A DNA stretch of 64,000 bases, taken from JBBARC01 sp040400005 (lineage in GTDB: Bacteria; Pseudomonadota; Alphaproteobacteria; Acetobacterales; Acetobacteraceae). The position numbers and the translations under genes are program-made. The notes under the pieces are model-generated. The model saw only the letters and a program-made list of their open reading frames with translations. It was not told where the DNA came from and did not search any database. This document shows positions 61,531 to 64,000 of this stretch, piece after piece. Numbering within the stretch: the first letter of the stretch is position 1; the number at the start of each line of letters is the position of its first letter. The stretch spans positions 3,256-67,255 of the forward strand of contig JBBARC010000013.1 of the NCBI GenBank assembly GCA_040400005.1, given 5' to 3'.

Positions 61531-62606
61531 AGCAGGGCCGCCGCCAGATCGGCGACCAGCTTTGCCGCCGGTGCGCCAAAAGCGTCGTGTTCCGGCAACA
61601 CCCGCCAGGCCGTTGGCGCCGGCCATTTCAGCAATTTCGCAATCGCACCAGCCAGCGCCGGGGCGCTCGGTGCGCATAAAATCGCCCGGCTCACCCCCGC
61701 TAGTTGTTCGGCCAACCCGCCGACGTTGGTGGCAACAACATCCCGCCCGGCCGAGAGTGCTGCCACCACAATGCCACTTTGGCTGGCCTCGCGGTGCGAC
61801 AACACCAGCGCATCGGCCCAGGCCAGTAATTTGGGAATCTCGGTTTCCGCCACCCAGCGGTTTTCTACCGTAACCCCGGGCAGCGCACGCAACGCGTCCA
61901 GCTCCGCACTTTCTGGGCCGCTGCCGACCACGCGCAACTCGATATCATCTCGCGGTAGCAAGACAGCCATGGCACCTGCCAGCAAATCCAGGCCTTTATA
62001 GGGCAACAGCCGGCCAAAACTCAGCAGCCGGCGCTTGCCACCGTGCGCATAGGGCGGCGGCATGGCGGTTTTGATCCGCATCGGCGGTAGCTGGCTCATA
62101 ATCAACGGCCGCTTGCCGACCATATTTTGGGCCATCAGCCGGTCAGCCACATGGCGGCTGAGCACCACCAGTGCGCCGGCGCGGCGCACCAAGGCCGCTT
62201 GCAGGCGCATCTGCATGGGGTAGCCATCGCCAGGGTGCGGGTCGGCATCATGCACAATCACTGCATACGGGATGCCGCAGCGGTGCAAGGCGGCGTGCAT
62301 CGCCAAATCTAGCGGCCCCGGCATGGCACACAGCACCATATCGGGGGCGAGACTGACCAAATGCCGGGCCAGCCGCGGCACTAGGCGCGGGGCGGAGGCG
62401 GCGCGGCCCAAAAACCCCAAACCGCCGCTATACGTATCCACCGGCAGATCGCAAAACGGCGCGTACTGGCCCTGCATAATCTCGGCGCCGCGCGACAGCG
62501 ATAGTAACGGTTCCACCCCGGGGACGGTGGCAAACGCGTCGGTCAGGTCCAACGCTATACGGGGGCCGGCGCCGCGGCGGCCCCATTGCCAGGTGAGAAG
62601 CCTCAC
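61527..62606 (-). CDS. Glycosyltransferase family 4
   Basis: 359 residues, GT-B fold. YAVIVHDADPHPGDGYPMQM in the N-terminal domain, then LLSFGRLLPYKGLDLLAGAM and WADALVLSHREASQSGIVVA in the donor domain (EX7E region partly changed). Acceptor unknown. It starts inside the stop of the upstream GT gene (4-base overlap), so the two form an operon. Confidence 0.83.
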   Translation of the reverse strand: MRLLTWQWGRRGAGPRIALDLTDAFATVPGVEPLLSLSRGAEIMQGQYAPFCDLPVDTYSGGLGFLGRAASAPRLVPRLARHLVSLAPDMVLCAMPGPLDLAMHAALHRCGIPYAVIVHDADPHPGDGYPMQMRLQAALVRRAGALVVLSRHVADRLMAQNMVGKRPLIMSQLPPMRIKTAMPPPYAHGGKRRLLSFGRLLPYKGLDLLAGAMAVLLPRDDIELRVVGSGPESAELDALRALPGVTVENRWVAETEIPKLLAWADALVLSHREASQSGIVVAALSAGRDVVATNVGGLAEQLAGVSRAILCAPSAPALAGAIAKLLKWPAPTAWRVLPEHDAFGAPAAKLVADLAAALL

Positions 62607-63838
62607 GCGCCGCGACCAAGGCGGGCCACTGCCGATAACAGCGGGGCGGCCGAAAAATGCACTATGGAAGCTGCCCGCGCAGCAATACCCAACGCGGCCC
62701 GCCGTGCCGGATCATCGGCCAGGTCGCGCAGGGCAGCGGCGGCGGCATCACTATCCGCCTCCGCCCACACTGCCCCCGCCACCTGATACACCCCACGCGG
62801 ATCGATCGCCGGCTCAAGCCGGTACGGCACCGGCACGCCGCAGCCAGGTGTTATAAAATCGGTGTTGCCGCCGTAATCGGTGGCGATCACCGCGCGGCCC
62901 AGCAGCATGGCCTCGGCCAGCACTAGGCCAAACCCCTCGCTCCGGTGCAGAGACAGCACAATGTCGGCGGCGGCGATCAAGGCGCGGTTGCGCGCAGGGG
63001 TTAGGGTGTCGGTCATAATACGGATGTTAGGCGCCCCTGCCACTTGGGCTTGCAACTGCGCCAAATCGGCCGGCGCGTGGCCCGCCTGGCCGGCTTTTAA
63101 CACCAGAAAACGATCCGCCCGCGCGCCAAAGGCCGCCCGAAACGCGACAATCGCTGCCTGCGGATTTTTGCGCGCAAGCCCCGATGCCAGGCTGAACGAC
63201 ACGAGCACCACCACGCAATCATCCGGAAGGCCAAAACTGGCGCGCCCAAGCTGATCTTCAATCATCGGCACGGCTGCCAGCGGGTGCGGCACCACGTGCA
63301 CCATCCCCGGATAAAACGGCGAAATCGCATCCGCGGTAAAGCGCGATGGCACCCAAACCTCGTGCACCAAATCGCGCGCCACCTGCCAATCCCTTGGCAA
63401 CACCGATAATTCCCACGCCCAGTAGCCCACAATGGCACGCCCACGCAGCGCCGCGCGCGGCAAGCGCAGCAACGCCGCCGGAAAACTCGGCGCATTCACA
63501 TGCAACACCAGGGGTGCTGCCGGTGGCACCCGATCCAGCGTGGTAAGCCCGGCAAACCCAATCGGTGTGCCATCCGGTCCCAAACCCGCTTCAATCGCCA
63601 AGCAAGGCACGCCGGCATCCACCAAGGCCGCACGCATCAGCCGGGCCCCCTCGCCCAAGCCCGATGCCCGGCAAAATTCACCGCCAACAACAACCCCGCC
63701 CGCGCCAGGCGGCGCCGGCCGCACCACACGCGGCGCCAGCCACCCACCAACCGCCGCAAACGCAAACCGCCGCGCCCTCGCCGGCAGCAAACGCCAAAGC
63801 CGATGCGGCAGCGACAAAAATACCGTATCAGCCCCCAT
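62603..63838 (-). CDS. Glycosyltransferase family 4
   Basis: 411 residues from ATG 63838 (MGADTVFLSLPHRLWRL). GREFCRASGLGEG-like start (VGGEFCRASGLGEGARLM), GYWAWELSVLPRDW, VWVPSRFTADAISPFYPGM and LHRSEGFGLVLAEAMLLGRA (EX7E) are typical of GT4 enzymes, often found in polysaccharide clusters. An ATG 12 codons upstream is possible. First gene of a two-gene GT operon. Confidence 0.85.
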   Translation of the reverse strand: MGADTVFLSLPHRLWRLLPARARRFAFAAVGGWLAPRVVRPAPPGAGGVVVGGEFCRASGLGEGARLMRAALVDAGVPCLAIEAGLGPDGTPIGFAGLTTLDRVPPAAPLVLHVNAPSFPAALLRLPRAALRGRAIVGYWAWELSVLPRDWQVARDLVHEVWVPSRFTADAISPFYPGMVHVVPHPLAAVPMIEDQLGRASFGLPDDCVVVLVSFSLASGLARKNPQAAIVAFRAAFGARADRFLVLKAGQAGHAPADLAQLQAQVAGAPNIRIMTDTLTPARNRALIAAADIVLSLHRSEGFGLVLAEAMLLGRAVIATDYGGNTDFITPGCGVPVPYRLEPAIDPRGVYQVAGAVWAEADSDAAAAALRDLADDPARRAALGIAARAASIVHFSAAPLLSAVARLGRGA

Positions 63839-63904
63839 CCCCCACAACCTGCCCGCTGACGCCCGCCACCGCAAGCGGCTGGGGGGGAGTGTGCCGTAAG
63901 TTAA

Positions 63905-63948
63905 GAAAGGCGAGGGCTCCGCCCTTCGATCCCGCTAAGGGCAAGCCC
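63905..63948. repeat. Family 2 alpha module, truncated
   Basis: GAAAGGCGAGGGCTCCGCCC, TTCGATCCCGCTAAGGGCAA then GCCC match the start of an alpha module. The expected continuation (TTAGAACCC) is missing; the sequence changes at 63949. Confidence 0.72.
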
Positions 63949-64000
63949 GGGTACAGACCGGGCACATAGGTGACACTTTAGACCGGGCACCTGGGTTACA
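63949..64000. mobile_element. Possible end of an insertion sequence, cut by the window edge
   Basis: GTACAGACCGGGCACATAGG, TGACACTTTA, then GACCGGGCACCTGGGTTACA. GACCGGGCAC occurs twice, 26 bases apart, followed by related TAGGTGAC and TGGGTTAC. This looks like an IS end of the IS481 type with internal binding repeats. It begins exactly where the family 2 module breaks off. The transposase would lie beyond base 64000. Confidence 0.45.

Noticed and set aside
1..64000. CRISPR array
   Set aside because: The repeats present are inverted pairs scattered over tens of kilobases and not regularly spaced direct repeats; no cas genes.
1..64000. tRNA or rRNA genes
   Set aside because: No T-loop-like GTTCRANYC in a cloverleaf context and no rRNA-like sequence noticed on either strand, although a covariance search was not possible.

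Overview
The window looks like chromosomal DNA of an alphaproteobacterium, most likely order Rhodospirillales and perhaps Acetobacteraceae. This placement rests on the GC-rich coding style, the gene order mnmE-mnmG-rsmG-parA-parB, the pair leuS-lptE-holA, purF-cvpA, and a membrane ferritin of the MbfA type. The mnmE to parB block with parS sites normally lies close to a chromosome origin, but no origin is identifiable here. Almost everything is housekeeping DNA in short operons with 4-8 base overlaps (ATGA, TTGA).

Layout: 1-1296, N-terminal part of a YyaL/DUF255 thioredoxin-domain protein on the minus strand. 1413-7267, thioredoxin-like ferredoxin, mnmE, mnmG, rsmG (carrying two parS sites inside its coding region), parA and parB. 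7324-11534 minus, leuS-lptE-holA. 11841-14403, an orphan receiver protein, an ArnT-like glycosyltransferase and a Spy/CpxP-like periplasmic protein. 14567-24083, rsmB, rpe, heparinase II/III-like protein, accA, a globin-coupled chemoreceptor, a glutamate-synthase-like membrane protein and an acyl-CoA dehydrogenase. 24300-31565, cysH, a 6-carboxytetrahydropterin synthase homologue, a tyrosine phosphatase, an AT-richer OLD-family ATPase/TOPRIM gene that looks acquired, polA and a small zinc-finger gene. 31906-37900, dapB, threonine aldolase, thrC, M16 peptidase and tldE/pmbA. 38166-43358 minus, MFS transporter, Bcp peroxiredoxin, DUF4337, SDR, purF and cvpA. 43584-48707, a phosphoesterase, two degenerate EAL proteins and an acyl-CoA synthetase. 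48772-57149, lipoproteins, desaturase, haloalkane dehalogenase, two glycosyltransferases, heme A synthase and tldD. 57277-63838, Flp pilin, a GlxA-type regulator divergent from an isonitrile-hydratase-like gene, a phytanoyl-CoA-type dioxygenase, mbfA and two glycosyltransferases.

The most unusual content is non-coding. Family 1 is an imperfect inverted-repeat element of about 150-190 bp built on the arm CTTCTTTTTCTGAAGAAAAAG, with conserved tips (CAGGGCAATCGG). It occurs at least seven times, whole or as half elements, at gene edges. One copy is split by a second, nested element with perfect 18-bp terminal inverted repeats. Family 2 is a 220-260 bp palindrome made of two related but different modules, here called alpha and beta, placed head to head. 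Both complete copies fill the gap between convergent genes and reach the stop codons on one or both sides; half copies lie near 49240 and 63905, the latter apparently cut by the end of an insertion sequence at the window edge. No CRISPR array, tRNA, rRNA, complete insertion sequence or multi-gene defence island was seen. The only defence candidate is the single OLD-family gene.
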